NCBI GenBank assembly: GCA_013396915.1
Contig: VWZL01000579.1
Span: 372,001-436,000, forward strand
DNA length: 64,000 bases
Direction: 5' to 3'
Origin: Stercorarius parasiticus
Taxonomy: Eukaryota > Chordata > Aves > Charadriiformes > Stercorariidae
Positions 48,961 to 62,900 of this stretch are shown piece after piece (within the stretch, counting starts at the first letter, position 1; every line of letters begins with the position of its first letter). The notes beneath the pieces were generated by a model that ran no database searches, was not told the DNA's origin, and saw only the letters and a program-made list of their open reading frames with translations. The translations under genes were made by a program, and so were the position numbers.

Positions 48961-49379
48961 TCCACATGCAAGGACGATTGCAACCATATGAGGTGTAGCC
49001 ATTGCCATAAGTCAAGGACACTTCTGAACACGTGTAATGGCTAGTCTCATTAGCCCTGATGAGATGAAGTGTATCAGAGAAGTTCGCGTTAGCAGTCCTA
49101 TCACAGTGGCATGTGTGTTGCACAGATGAGAGCTGTCATAAATAGTTTTGTGAAAGGCATGTCTTAGCATTAGACCAAATGATAACAGGTTCCAGCCCAG
49201 GTGGCTGGCTGTGGTGGCATGGACACATTTAAAACATTGGCTTAGCCTGTACGTGCTCACGTGTTCATTTTTCCATTTTCCATGTCCTTGTGCTACAGGA
49301 CATATGAGGTTGATACCCTCAGCTCTATTCCAGTCACATCCAGTCTGAATTTACAGCTGCAGTAGGGCAACCCACTTGA

Positions 49380-49417
49380 TGTCTTGTTTCCAAGACACAT
49401 TCTCTCTCTCTCTCTCT
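49380..49417. repeat. TC microsatellite next to a small hairpin
   Basis: About eight TC units (49401-49417). Directly upstream, TGTCTTG and CAAGACA (49380-49397) form a perfect 7-bp stem with the four-base loop TTTC. Confidence 0.8.
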
Positions 49418-52400
49418 GTCCATATTTCTGTTTAAATAGTGAAAGGTCTTCCCCATGCTTTGCATGGATCTTTGTGCACTGGTAATTCTTGACGTTTTTA
49501 AGCCTATGTGCCTCTTTTTCCCCTCGAGTGAACTACAGAAATGACAGTGAGACTCTTCTGCAGAGAAGCCACACAGAGCTATGAGATATGCTGATTACAG
49601 GAGGTACTTGTACCAAAACGCAGTCTTTGACAGAGTGCTGCCGCCCGCGCTGTATCGCAATGACTGTTCCTCTCATTGGTGCCTCAAAGCATTTGTGTTC
49701 CCGTGTCAGATATGAAAATGACTAACAATTCTTTCTTCTGCAGGGTAGCTGCAGCGCTAGAATTGCATGCATAGTATATTGTAGCCATCCTAGCCCAATC
49801 TGGGGCCTCCTGTCAGATTTTATGAACAGAAGAGGGTTGGGTCTGGCTGATAATTTGGGAAAGAGATGAGAGGGGAAACCCCCAGCATGGCAGGAACTGG
49901 TGTTAGTGAAACAATAGCTGGAACTCTGAGTCATTGCTGAAGCAACATCCAAACATGAGCATCAGAGGACACACTGTACTACAGAAAGAGCCAGCTTCTG
50001 GATAAGTTGCAGACAAGGAGACTAAAAAATGTTTAATTTTGAAAAAGTTAAAAACCCCTCTACACATTTTTCAAGACTGAGATCGATATTCCCCAGGTGG
50101 TTTTAAATTCAGTAACTACATTTTGCCAGACTCCAGCAATTTTAAATGGATTTTAGCCTGTTCTTTGCTTTTCTGTTTTCTACAGTGGTAGAGTACTGCA
50201 CCTTAAGCAGTATTAACTAATAATTCTCTGTATTCACTTAGCATATAGCAAATGAATGCTTTAAAAATATTGCCTGACTTAAGCCTCATGATCATGCAGA
50301 AAGTTTGAAAAGTCTGGTAAAGACGAGGAAATGGAGTCCAAGAGGTCTCGAATTTGTTGAAATGCCATAAAGGAATGCTCTGTTTGGAGCAGGCAGACAG
50401 CCTGATTATGTGTGTAGTGTGATCGCAAAGCCAGGAGGAAAAGAGAGAAAAAACTGAGCTCACCTGTCTGCCTAAGGCCAATCTTTTTGTTTTTTTTTAA
50501 TGCAGCTCTTGCTCCCACTACCTGAATGAAATCATACTTGGAGACAGTGTGTCCTTTAGGTCAGAGCCTCAGTCACAAGACTGCCTTTCTCTCTTGCCAC
50601 AGAAGGTTTTGCATTTCAGTGGCTGATGAAATAATCCCTGCGTAAGGTAAACAGGACTCGGTCCAGATGAATATGATAGATTTACCCAAGATTTCACATG
50701 AACACTGAGAACTGCAAAGCACTTCAGGTGAAAAGCTCGATTTCAGGGGAAGATATTATTCACTGCAGATTTTTAAGAATGAAAACACCAGCTGAGTCAA
50801 ACTATTCCAAAGCCAGAATATTTTATGTATGATCAGCTTAATAAATGGAAAAATGTGTAAATCTGCTCCTTCTAGAGCATTATAAAAATGGCATTACATA
50901 GGAGATTGATTTCCAGAGCTCCCAGGGGTACGCTTTCTTTTCCTGATGCACATGTCTAAGCACCATTAACGCTGTTACCAGGGGGACAATATACATGTCA
51001 GTATAAAGTACATGATCAGAATCTTCTGAATTACAACTCCCTAATTAGTGTCCTTGTGTCAATTATCCCATTCAGGATGTCAAATATTTCACGAGGATTA
51101 AATTTCAAAATACACAGACTCTGTTTGATATGTAAAATCCCAAATGGTTGCTCAACATATATCAATGTTATTATATCACATACAGCAGGTAAAAGATTAA
51201 ACAGTCTTTCACATACCTCTACAATTTTAAATCTACCGTGCTTTTGGTAGCATCTAATTTGGTGCCACAGTTGCATCCATGTATTTTTACTTGTGGGGAT
51301 GCTTACTGTGCAAAATGGGAGAAAAAAAGGTTTCAAATTTTCAGCCAGCTTTTTCCTTTCCAAAATAGTAACAACATTGTAATTCAGTCCCCAAACTGAA
51401 CCTCTCTGACCCCCGAATCCAAAACTGAAGGGCACGGAAGGGAAGGAGAGAAAGAAGAAAGGGGCTCTACAATGCTGATGTCAGAGAAATCTTTGCTTCA
51501 TCGCGTATTCTTCACTGCCAGGGAGTAAAGAATATGTGCGTGTGCAGCCGGGACGTAAGTGTATCCAGTTGGAAGTGTTTTGGCTTTCAGCTTAAACCAA
51601 CCTTCCCCTAAGAAATCTGGCTTTCTTAATATACATTAATATTCAAGTTATAAAACAAACTTGGCCTCTGCCTATTAGAGTAAGTAGATCTCCAGGTGAG
51701 CAAAATAACACTGGGCTGATTCAACAGGGCAGAGGCACACACCTAAATTAAAATCTCTGTGTAGTCCCCAAACTGACATGTTTCCAAAATGAAGATGAAC
51801 TGGTGAATCAAGATCTAAATTATTTTATACCTAGGACAGCTTTAATGCTTCAGAAATTGAAATAATTTAAAGTTTAATGTCTGGTTTAACTTGTTAACCT
51901 TTCCCTTAGTTATCACTTTTTCACTGTCACTTTTCCACAGATGTCTCAATCAAAAAGTGGTTACATAAAAGCGCTCTAATGAGCAAATTTACTGATTGAA
52001 ACCAGGACAAAGAATCTTAATTGACTATTGAAGAAAATGCACAGAAAGCAACTTCTGAGTTTATAATTGTAAATATTGTGTCAGAAACTCAGCCTTCACA
52101 GTGACATTTATCTATTTTAGATAGAAGCAAGTACTAGCAAGCCTAATCTGCTCAAATTTTGTCATTAGACCACACAATAGACTACTCTTGAGCAAGCAAC
52201 AACCCAAAAATTAGTTCCAGAAATAATTAAGGAAATAGTTTAAAATACAAAAGGAAAGAGGATCATGTTTGGCTACAAAGAGGCAAAATATAGCAAATAA
52301 GTTGTCTAGTACAAAGAAATATCCAGAGTCCTAACCAAGGGCTTCTTATACTTCATTTGTGCTGTAATAGCATATGGAGTGGTCTGAAGGTAAGAGATTA

Positions 52401-52475
52401 GAAAGAGCCAAATGTTATTAAAATACAAAGGTCTAAACTACAGTGCCTTTTAAGAGCTCAGGCCAGCCTTGAGAA

Positions 52476-52486
52476 GGGGGGGGGGG
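52476..52486. repeat. Poly-G run
   Basis: Eleven consecutive G followed by AAAG. Long G homopolymers are prone to sequencing length errors. Confidence 0.85.
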
Positions 52487-55090
52487 AAAGAAAACAAACA
52501 GAAAAATCTGAATGAAACCAAAATGCTTAGAGCAGCTTTACACATTCATAAACTACATTTTACCAAGTAATTTGAAGGACATTTTCAAAGTCTTGCAGTT
52601 AAGCTCCTGCCCTCGATGCTCTCTGTAGGCGGGAACTCCCTTTATCCCACCTCTGTGGGAGCTGCAAACCACTGAAGACAGAGAATCTTTTATTAGACAC
52701 ACACAGAGTGAAAAGTGCAGCGTGGCTCCTCCCTGTGCGCTCATCTCAAAGCAGACCCTGAACACAACTCCAGCACAAATACTACCAACAACCATTGGCA
52801 ACAAACCATTTTCCCATTAAAATGGATCCCTTTTCCAAATTGCCTTTTTCTTACATTTGCTATTTCACACCAACTCTATTAATAAAAAACAGGTATCATT
52901 TTCACCCCATAGTATCCTTTTTAGTGGTGCCTAAATTCACTGATTCATCAGTGTATACTACTCTTCAATAATCCAAGGTCAATCTAATTTCCTCCTCCTA
53001 GTGCTCTCTCCCCCACAGCTTCTTCACGTGTTTCAGCTTTACTTTGAAGTGACTTCCTTGCCTGGCATGCTAAAATCCAGAAACACAGTGCCTATCATTA
53101 AGACTGCAGTTCATGCCCTGACTAGTCACAGCAGAAGGAGAATTAGACTGTAATCTCCTAAACAATGTAGAATCTGTAAATCAAAACCAACCAGCTCTTT
53201 TTGGCATGTAGATCAATGAACTGGTGTAAGGGTATGAAAATCCAAGCAACTTTTCTGAGGTAAAGTCAACTTCAGCATATGGATTTGTTCAGCTTGGATT
53301 TTTTCTCTCCTCTGCCCTTCAACCCCCAAAAGCAAGTCTTGAGAAAATAGATTTTATTGCATCCTGAAAAACAGCAGCTTCTGCTGGACCAGGGGGTAGA
53401 ACAGGCACACACAAACATAAGCTTAGAATACAGGCAGTACAGAGATTAAAAACAACCTACCTTTAGTACTAACCCCGCCTAGCCTTCTTGATGGTAAGGA
53501 TGTTTGCATTTCTTTGCTCTAAATATAAAAACAAACAACAGTGGCTGCTCTAATCAAAGGACTAATAACATGTTGCCAAAAAAATTCACAATGCATCAAA
53601 ACACTTATACAGACTCTAGAGTTATTCCACTGAAGAAACACAAACTACCCATAGCCACATACAGAAAATATTCAGAGAGAGCCAGAGGAATGGAGTTGTG
53701 CCTGATGGAGTAACATAAAGTTTCTTGGCACAGAGCAATAATTTCCATAACACAGTGCATGAGGGGTTTCTACTTGCAGAAATGAAGCCCTGTCACGCTG
53801 ATTGATATGTCATCATGTACACAATTTAACTGCGATAGCCCAAGTCCCAGTGGAAGTCACTGACGCTTTATATTGTAAGTTACTTGAAACCTCACAGGTG
53901 TACGGGGGAGCTCTCTTCCAGTAACGCAAGTGGGCCTAAATATAATCCTCCAAAGAAGTATCCATAAGATCAAATTTTTCCTTATCTGTCCTAAAAAAAC
54001 CATCAAATCGAAGGCTTATAGGAAAGAGTTTGAAAGTAGAATTTCTCTATAGTTCTCTCTGGTTTCTCAGCTTTGATGTCTACCATGTTCATCATATTTT
54101 CTGTGTTTTGTTCCTTAATGGCTGCAATTCTCCAGGAAAGGGGGAAGGTGGCAGAGGCCGATCTGCTGACCACACACACCCAGTATGTGCTTCCTAAGGC
54201 TTCCTCTTAGTGACATTTCCGAAGTGGAAAGTTAACAACTATCGTAAATGAAAAATCTGTAATCCTAACTCCTCCTTCCACTCAATTTTTCATGCCAATG
54301 TGGATCAGTGTGGAAAGAGAAGGCCTCCAGAGTATCAGCTTTAGTATATGGGGACACGCAGGATAGTGTGAAACAGTTGGAAGGCCAGGTTTAAACATGT
54401 AACCTGAAACACTGGAAACTAGAACTCACAGCGGGGCTTAGCAACAAAATCAACAATATAGTCAGTGCATGACATGTGATCACCAAAGCAGAAGCAAGGT
54501 TGCTTAAATATAGCCTCTGTAGGTATTAGAATATTTCTGAGAAGTACACATCAAGCACGAGACAGATGCTACTAATAAGTAGAGCTTTAGACATTTATTT
54601 TTGTATTTAAATATCCAGCTATATTTATCTGAAAGACTTAACCATACCATTCTTGACTGAAAGGTATGCCAGTTACTTACTGCTGTCTAGACAAAAAGAT
54701 TTAAAACTGGAAAAGATAAAACCTTGGCAAGGGAACATGTAAAAGTGCTTTTAGAGTCCATAAGAGGAGCAGTATCTCTTCTCTTGAGTCCCCAGAGCTC
54801 TGGCTTTAAGAGCTTTGTCTGTTGGGGAATTTAATATATTAATTATTTCGTAAACAGTTTCCTAATGCTTGTTCTTGAACCTAAACTGTTTGGGTTTGGG
54901 GGGAGAGGTTAGTAAGTTATGAAAACTCTAGAAAGCTGGAAAAATCAATCAGTCTTACAGGCAGGAGTGATGTCTGATGATCATCTGACACTTCTGGAGT
55001 TGTGACCACGGTGTGGTGAACCACTTCAAGCTATGACATAAAGATATGAATCATCTACAGTGAGTAAGCTGTCCCACTTCCAAATTTCCT

Positions 55091-55125
55091 GAAAAAAAAA
55101 AACAAACCCAAAAAAAACCCCCAAC
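55091..55125. repeat. A-rich low-complexity stretch with C interruptions
   Basis: Runs of A with short C interruptions (AAACAAACCCAAAAAAAACC), of the same character as the A/C-rich patch near 4020. Confidence 0.7.
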
Positions 55126-56221
55126 ATAAATGCAGACTATCTGGACACTCACCCTAAGTGTTTGGACAGCTTTAAATGATCCTGTGATCTCAGTGAAGAA
55201 ATTGTTCTTGAAATGAGTTACACATTTCACTTCTATTTTTAGCATAACCATAAACCAGACCTGCTAAACAGAGGTTTCCCAATCTCTGCTACAGTAATTT
55301 GGTACCACGTGGTACACAAAGCTGGAAGGAAGCAGCACACAAAAGAGTTACCACAGACTTCAAGGAGCAGAAAGGTATGAAGAGTTTCACCAGCTTCCCT
55401 AAATATTCAGAAATACATATATATTTTTTGGATAGGGCAAATATTTCTGCATCACTACAGCCTTTAAGCATTTCATCAAGCCTAAACAAACAACAGACTG
55501 AGAGGAGTGCTCAGGTAACACTTCAAAACATCAAGTTCCTATCAAAAGAGAGAACTTCAGGTAGACACAGGAATGAAATTGATACAGTTCATCCCATGGT
55601 CCCCTGGGCACCCCTTTGCATTGCACAGAAGATGCCCTGGAGAAATAACTGAAGACAAAGCCCAGGTGAGAAAAAGTCAGTGCACTGGCTTTATGCAACT
55701 CATCTCTCCCATTCTGCTGGGACTGATGTTGATGTTCAGGTCATGGACACAGTGCATAGTACCAAAGTACTCAGTGCTCTGCGTGGGTCTCTTACAGCCA
55801 CAAGCTCCTGAGACAGCTGCAGCCCGAAACAGCAGGAGTACACATAAAGGTGGCGTGAGTCTGTTACCTTTCTTTTCCCAAAACTTTCCATGGGCCACTG
55901 AGCAAGAATTAATTTTACTGAATACCTTAGTCCCTAAGTAGATCAAATCACTTCAGAATTTATTTTATTATACTCGTACTATCCTGAAATACTGATTTTA
56001 AAATATTCCCAGGTATAAGTCAATGTAAGTTTAACAAATCACGAATTCAAGAATTCACATGGCAAGAATGTTAAGCAATAACTTCACCAAATCCAGTTCT
56101 TGTACATGGGTAAGTATTGCTCTGTTGGCTAAGAATTTTTACTGTGACTCAATAAATCTCCTCATGGAATTAGGTGCTATTCGAGATACGCAGAGTTGCA
56201 AAAACTATTGCTGTCTTGATA

Positions 56222-57290
56222 TAAAATTATAGGAAGTAGAGTTGGAAAGGACTTTAAAAGGTCATCTGGTTTGTCCTCAAGGCAGAATCAATATTCATGT
56301 CACTTGTGACAGATGTGTGTTCTTAATGATGGTGACTTCACCACCTCCCCAGGCTTCGCTATGTTTATGTTTAGAAAGATTTTCCTAATAACTACTCTGA
56401 CTCTCCCCTGGTGTAATTTAGCTTGTTGTTTCTTATTATGTCTGCCATGAACAAAACGGACATATCACTCCCTTCCTCTTTACAACAGTGAAGGTTTTTT
56501 TACATCTTAATTATTGCCTGACCCTTCCGTCTTCTTTTGGAGTGCTTAATGACTCCGTTTTTTTTAAAGTTCTCCTTGGCTACAGTGCTCCAAGCTGAAT
56601 CCTTACCAGTATAAAATATTAGAAGATTACTTCTGCAGGCTGCATTCTGGTTTTCATACTAGCTGGTCATCAGCTCATGTTTAATTTGATTCACTTTCAT
56701 TCCCAGATCTTGTCAAGAGAACTGCTGTCTATGGTGTCACCCCATCCTGTATTTGTGCAATTGATTATTTCTGCCTAACTTTGCATTTTGTCCCTATTGA
56801 ACTTAATCCTATTTTTTTCAGATGATCTCTTCAATTTGTCAAGATCATTTGGGATTCTAATTCTGCTTTCCACATGTTCAGAATCCCCCCGTCTCCTGTC
56901 ATATGCAAATTTGCTGCATATAATATTATTCCCTCAGATCATTCGTGAGAATATTTAACAATATTTAATCAAGAACACCTCCCTGTAGAAACTTCTCAGT
57001 ATATTTCAATTAAACAATAAAATTAGGTAATTATTCTCTGAGTTTCACTTTTCATTAAAGCTTTACATTTATCCTCAAGACTATGTTTCCTTAGCTTTCC
57101 AATAAGAATGTCATTCAAGAAAGTGCCAAAACTTAAGTAACTTAGGAGAAGACTTAGGTTGTCCCCTGCATCTGTGGACCTGTTACCTCATCATAACAGT
57201 AAATTACGTTTGCTTTGTCGTAATTTGCTCTCGACAAATTATTACCTACTCGCTCTCTCTATGCTGTGTTCTAGTTGCTTATGAATGTTT
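56222..57290 (-). mobile_element. Very old, long CR1 LINE fossil
   Basis: The plus strand carries, in order, the antisense landmarks of a CR1 of the type abundant in turtles and crocodilians. AGTTGGAAAGGACTTTAAAA and GGTCATCTGG (3' end) begin near 56240, then TTCACCACCTCCCCAGGC near 56337, AGATTTTCCTAATAACT near 56377, and ACAGTGCTCCAAGCTGAAT near 56583. Next come TTTGTGCAATTGATTATTTC near 56752, TTTGCATTTTGTCCCTATTG near 56781 and AATTTGTCAAGATCATTTGG near 56833. GTAATTTGCTCTCGACAAAT near 57220 matches the GATTTGTTCTTGACAAATCC region of that family. About 1 kb is thus retained collinearly, but with indels and stops throughout, so no ORF survives. It is far more diverged than the copy at 6 kb and probably predates birds. 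Both ends are approximate. Confidence 0.75.
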
Positions 57291-59935
57291 AGGACATTCA
57301 TTGCACAATTTTTTTCTGAGAGATTTTGGTGATTTTGTCATCAAGCATGCAACTGACAGTTAAGTATCATGCAATTTTGCAATACCATGCAAATTAATTT
57401 TATGCAAAAATCAGAAGGACTTATGAATTTTTTTCATCAAAACATATTCTTCAAATATTTACTGTTAAAGAGAACAGCATCTGTAAGAGGTCTTGAGTAA
57501 GTATAGGACCATGCATCTCACACGTAAATGATGTATCTCATTCATCAGCACTAGTAGAAACATCCCCCTATGCTGATTTATGTCTCAATGCAGCATTCAC
57601 TGGAATAAAGGACCCACAAAATATATGGATATCATGTGGTAGTGAACCAATTATGCTCATTTGGATCACACTCAAAGCACTTATGTCATATTGTTGACTC
57701 TTCAACCACCTGCTCTTGTCAAGGAGGTCTGGCACACAGTCTTTGAAGCATTCTTGATTTGCTCCAGTCATGCCCTGTTCTGATTATAAAAAAAATCTGT
57801 TGTCATCATTTTGATATCAGTATCTTTTGAATAGCCAGCATTATCTGTAGATGTGCATAAATGAGATAGAAAAGGTGCAGAAGATACATGGTCTCTTTGG
57901 AGGAATACATGTTTTGTGCATCAGTCAGATGATATAGGCTATCTAAATACACATCTGTCAAATTAAAATCCAGTTAAAAATGAAGTGGCACAACATCCCT
58001 GATGAGATTTACTACTAAAATAGATGATCTGCTTTTTATCTGAAGTCAAGTCATGTGGAAGACCAGGAGGCATTCAGATGTAAGACTCCAATAGAACTAC
58101 CCTTGAAAATAAAGATGTTGAATTATTAGCTTTTATGAGAAATAAAAGACAAATGCACATTTCACCAAAAGAAACAACTCTTCCTTCAACTCCATAAATA
58201 ACAACTAAAATAATCCTAACAGTCACTGTAGTCACTCTATGTCTAGGTGTGGGGTTTGTTTGCATTAATGGCGGGGAAAAAAACCATAAAAATGGACTGT
58301 TCATAATGAGTCACATGAGAATAAAAATAAATTTGTAGATCAGTTTTTCCAGGAATCAATTCTATTTGATCAAGAATATTACAGAAGTTTCCTGTTCACA
58401 GAAGATTTTGCACAAAACTTATTGCTGGAAGAGCATCTTCACTTTTGAAAGTATGCTAAAAAAATTTGGAAAGTAGAATTTCACAAGTTGTTTAGGGACA
58501 AATTTTCTCTCAGGTAATCTAATTTTAAATTGAGTTATTCCAGATTTACATTAAATAATTCAAATGAAAAAAATAATCTCAGCTTTCATATGTAGCACAG
58601 GAGGCCTTTGCTGCCCTTTCGCTTCTGGTGTTACTTTATGATGTCTCTGAAAGGAATTAGTTATTTATGGGGTTCTCTACTTGCAAATTTATCCAGATTT
58701 TCAATTGCTAGATTTGTTCCCCACAGTAATCTCATTCATTGAGGATTAAAAGTACTTTATGTAAAAAATACAACCATTTCTTCCTGAATTTGCAGGAGCA
58801 GGAAAAGATTTAAAAAAACCCAACAAAGTATGAGAAAATATAGTTGAGGCTGGAGTTTGAGACCAAACACATTCACCTGCAGGACTGTTTTATTGGACAT
58901 CTATGAATTTCTAAATTCAATAAACATGGAACAGGAGACAGTAAATCTCTCAAACCACAAATCAAAACTACTGAGGTCTTTAAGAATGTTCAGGTTACAC
59001 GTGGCCTTCCGGACTGTCGACTATTCCATTCCAGAGCAGGAGGAGTTGTCCTGTCAGAAACAGCAATGGCACAAAAGGAAAATAATCTCAGGACAACTAC
59101 CAGTCTTGAGGATAAGGGGCAAATGTCTTTCCATTTAGCTATGATTAATCAATATTAATAAGGCTAATATTCCAGTCTCTGTCTAATAGAATTTAGCAAC
59201 TAGCAAAACTAGAAAATCGTAACCAGGTGATTTATTACCATCCCTTCGCTCTTTTTACTCTATAACTGACTACCTGTAAAAGGAAGAGATGCAGTGGCCT
59301 GCATGAACTTCCTGATGATGCCATCCTACTGAATGACAAATGAAAAAGAATTGACAGATAAGAAAATCGCATACCTGCTTCTTATTAAGTAACTGTCTAC
59401 AACTACAGTGGAATAGAGCAACTGCTTTCTTCCCTCACCCCCACCCCACATCAAACCAATCCTTGAAGGCAATTTCCTGAAATGGCACTTTTAGCTAATG
59501 GGAAAGCATATTATAGGACACAGAGAAAAACTATAAATGGTAACAAGGCTTAAATTCCCTGGCTCTGGACCTCCATAACCTGTTGTTAATCTAGTCACTC
59601 TGAGGAAATAGTGGTATGATAATTACTTCTCAGTTCCTCCAAAGAAAGTGCTATATGGTACACTTTAAACAGAAGGAAAGAATATTATCTTTTTAATATT
59701 TTCATTGTGCACTGTTAAGCCACTGCATTCCTGTGCTGCATCCCACTGTGATGAAGCCAAGGGTCGTGTCTACCTGATGAATTTTAAGTGGACAGCAATT
59801 TACAGTGCATGTGATTGACAAAATTTATCCCAGTATAGCTACCACTGGTTCCTGCTTTGTTCCAAATACTTGTAACAAGAAATAATGCAGCAATCAGAAA
59901 AATACCAGAACCGCAAAGAACTTTCCAAGAGACTG
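57291..59935. other. Unique non-coding sequence
   Basis: AT-rich with no gene recognised. The frame at 58857-59138 (93 codons) has no domain. The octamer-like cluster at the left end is listed separately. Confidence 0.5.
57369..57409 (+). promoter_or_regulatory. Cluster of octamer-like (POU-type) sites
   Basis: ATGCAATT (57369), ATGCAAAT (57387-57394, an exact octamer, directly followed by TAATTTT) and ATGCAAAA (57402-57409) lie within about 40 bases, with an inverted TTGCAAT-like site between them. POU-domain proteins bind ATGCAAAT. In AT-rich DNA such clusters can also be chance. Confidence 0.25.
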
Positions 59936-59992
59936 ATGAAATGGGGCTCTTTCCATTGATTTCAGCAGGCAATGTGAGAGGATCCAGGTGAC
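59936..59992 (+). repeat. Possible ancient amniote repeat fragment
   Basis: AAATGGGGCTCTTTCCATTG, then ATTTCAGCAGG, then GTGAGAGGATCCAGG. This recalls the old amniote repeat motif GAGTTTTGCCATTGACTTCA, then GTGGGAGCAGGATCAGG. The match is short and recalled from memory, so this is tentative. Confidence 0.3.
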
Positions 59993-62900
59993 GTTATTAA
60001 ACAACAAAATTTCACATATGCATGCTTCTGAAAAAAAAATTCATTAACAGGAGAAAATTTCAAAAGGTTCACCAAGAGCAGAAAAGGAAGAACCACATAA
60101 AAGAGGGCTACAACAGACTTCAGGTCAAGACATGCACTTCACCTATGCTGCATCAAAAGACATTGAAATTCACTGCTTGCAGCCCCATCTCATGTTCTTT
60201 CTCCTCTGAACAGGATATGAACCAAATAATATGCATTTTAAGTGTACCTCTATTGAAAGTTTTCAGCCATGCTAGAACATTTTAGGCAGCTTTCTTTTTA
60301 AATGAAAGAAAATATTAAATATATAGACAAAGGGACTGTTAATGTAGACCAGGATAGGCCAATATTAACTAGGATGTATATTCCAAATACAGCCAGAAGT
60401 CACAGTATCAGAAATGCACAAAACTCAAGTCTTGTGTGTTTTATAATGATTTTTTCCCACTATAGAAAGAGCTGTGAATGGGTCATACAAGTCTTGAACA
60501 ACAACAAATCACGGTTCACCAAGGAGGCTACACTTTGGTTTCTGCATATGCCTTGAGCTATTCAAATTTGGCTATGGTAAGAGCATGGCATGGTGTTTCA
60601 GAAGACTATAAAAGCTTTATTTCACAGGCATCTTCTACAGAGTGGAAGATTTTATTGCCTTCAGTGCATACGCAGTTCGTAAGCACAAATCCCTTTGCGC
60701 ACCGTTCTATGAAGACACCTGCAAACAATGAGGTGAAAACAATACAGGGATCCTCACGTCACAAAGGGCACACAGATGCATACACTTTGCCTGCCTTCCA
60801 AGTGGGGTGACCCAAGTCCTCTCCATGGTGAGTCTGAGTCACGTCTAGAATCTTTTGTTCATTCTGGACGATTATACCTTACCCTTAGCCAAACTTCTTC
60901 AAGCATCTTTAGTCCAAAGGGTGAATTGCAAATCCTGGAAGATCAAAGTTACTCTTAAGATTTGTGGTGCTTCTTATTTCTTCCTGTAAGGCAAAAAAAT
61001 GGAAACTGGTTCATTCCTCCTCTTGCTCCTGTAAATTTGCTTCTTCCTATGGAGACAGATGAGGTGGCAGCAGATGGAATTAGAGAATCAAATATTTTGA
61101 ATGTGGCTTGTGCAGCCAGCTGCACTCTCAGGAATCCAGAGCAGCTAATCTGGAAACAAAAATGAGCACGTCCTTCAAAACCAAATACCTGGCATCAGAT
61201 GTGCAGTTTAAGCTATTGGCCATTAGTTCCAGCCTTAATAAACTAATCTAGAAAACAGTTTGCTTTCCCATATTTGGTTCTTCTCTCAGTCTTTTCAGCT
61301 GAATAGTTGTAAAAAGTAGTGGGACATAATTGTGGATTCATCATAGATTTGGGAGACAGAAATTTCTAAACTCTAAATTTTAAACTTGGTAATTGACGCT
61401 GTGTATATTTTTCTGCAAAGTACTTAGCCTCGTTATGTCTTAGTTACACAAATTTCACATACCTTATTAAAACTAACAGAGAAACCCTGTGCTTAAGAGG
61501 TTGCCTGCAGGTGGTTATCATGTGAGCAATAGATGCATTATTGAAGCAATTCCTTTTTGCACATCTATGCCAGAACAACAACAATTAGAATAATTGGATT
61601 CTTTTATTGGCCAAAGAGCTCTGAGGTATCCATCTCCCCAGTTGCTGGCCTTTAGTGAAGATGAGTTGCTGTCTTTTAAAACTTTTATGGGCTACAAGCT
61701 GACTCTCTGGACAAATAGTTCCTTTCTCAGGTCAGAATCAAAACCTGTTGCATTAAATTATACTTGCTGTTGCCATGCCAACATGCTTTCTTTGCTCACA
61801 CTTCATTTTGCACTAATGCCTAATAAAAAATCAGAACTTTCCATTTTAGCCATCTCAAATGTACATCTGGACTCCATCCCAGACTGTAGGTTCCTTTAGG
61901 AAATCTTCTAACTCCAGTTAAAAATACAGTTCTTAACCATTTAAAGGTGGCTAGGCATAATCTCCCAGCAGGACTGAATTTTAACACAAAGCACTTTGAT
62001 AGAGAACTACTGTTAAGATTTTCTGATATTACAGAATTTGGTAGACCAGCAAGGCAGAACATGAAGTTGTTTTTCATCATGCAGGGTGCCTGGAAATTTT
62101 AGGGAAAAAAAATGTGAAAAAAGAAAGAAACCTGCATCTAGCAAAGAATCTATAGACAAAGATGAGCTATGTAGAGAGCATGGATGCCCTAGGGCTACAT
62201 TGCTTCCATGTAAAAATATTTGAAGTTTGCCTTGGATGACAATTTAAAAAGTTATCCAGTTAATCTTCATCATGCCACCAGGACAGTCTGTAACAGTCTC
62301 TTACTGCAGAAGCAGCCTTGGTTCTTCAGTTCCCAGTTCATGCTTGGTGTAAGGAGCAGGGCTGAGTCGCAGAAATGTTCTCCCTGCTGCCCGGGGCATT
62401 GCAGCAGGCAGGGAAGGCACTTTGCTTTGTGCCCCATCAAGCTTTACCCCAACCAAAGAAAACAAACAGCAGGTTTTGAAGACACTGTAAACTTTGCCCT
62501 CACAGCTGGAGGCAGAATGAAGCAGTGACAGCCAGCAATAAGGGACAGGCGAGAAGAAAACAAAAAGTGATGGAAAGAGACAGCCGCCGCACAAAGAATT
62601 CATTTTGTGCCCCTATTAAGAAGTCTGAGAGTCCCCTACTGCGGAAAAGAAACCATTAAAATGTTCATTAGAAACAATATCACCTTGGGAATTTATTATT
62701 TATTGCAAGTCTTTATAAGCCATTACTCTTCAGATGTATTCCAATAAGCCCCTATGTACTCCCTGTCCTGCTCCAGTCTGTTAGCAGACCAAACATCCCG
62801 CAGCAAGTGCCAGTCCCGCAGTGCTGCTCTATGGCAGTAGGACATTCATTTTACAAGGAGGTTTCTTTTCCATGCACAGCTAGGATTGATTTACAATTTA

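Larger units (their letters stand above)
48961..56221. other. Unique non-coding sequence
   Basis: About 7 kb without a recognised gene, RNA or transposon. The 134-codon minus-strand frame at 51031-51435 and the overlapping plus-strand frames at 55299-55652 and 55573-55941 show no known domain or exon signals. The TC repeat, the G11 run and an A-rich patch near 55091-55125 are the only low-complexity features of note. Confidence 0.5.

Noticed and set aside
51031..51435. 134-codon minus-strand frame with a hydrophobic, protein-like stretch (CDIITLIYVEQPFGILHIKQ)
   Set aside because: The most protein-like of the long frames, but I recognise no domain. An exon or pseudogene origin cannot be supported without a homology search.
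53143..53175. TTAGACTGTAATCTCCTAAA resembling the start of an L2-type tail
   Set aside because: Similarity stops after about 20 bases and the later landmarks (GCCTAGCAC, GGCACTA) are absent.
55299..55941. Two overlapping plus-strand frames (117 and 122 codons)
   Set aside because: Different phases over the same DNA, no recognisable domain, no shared exon structure.
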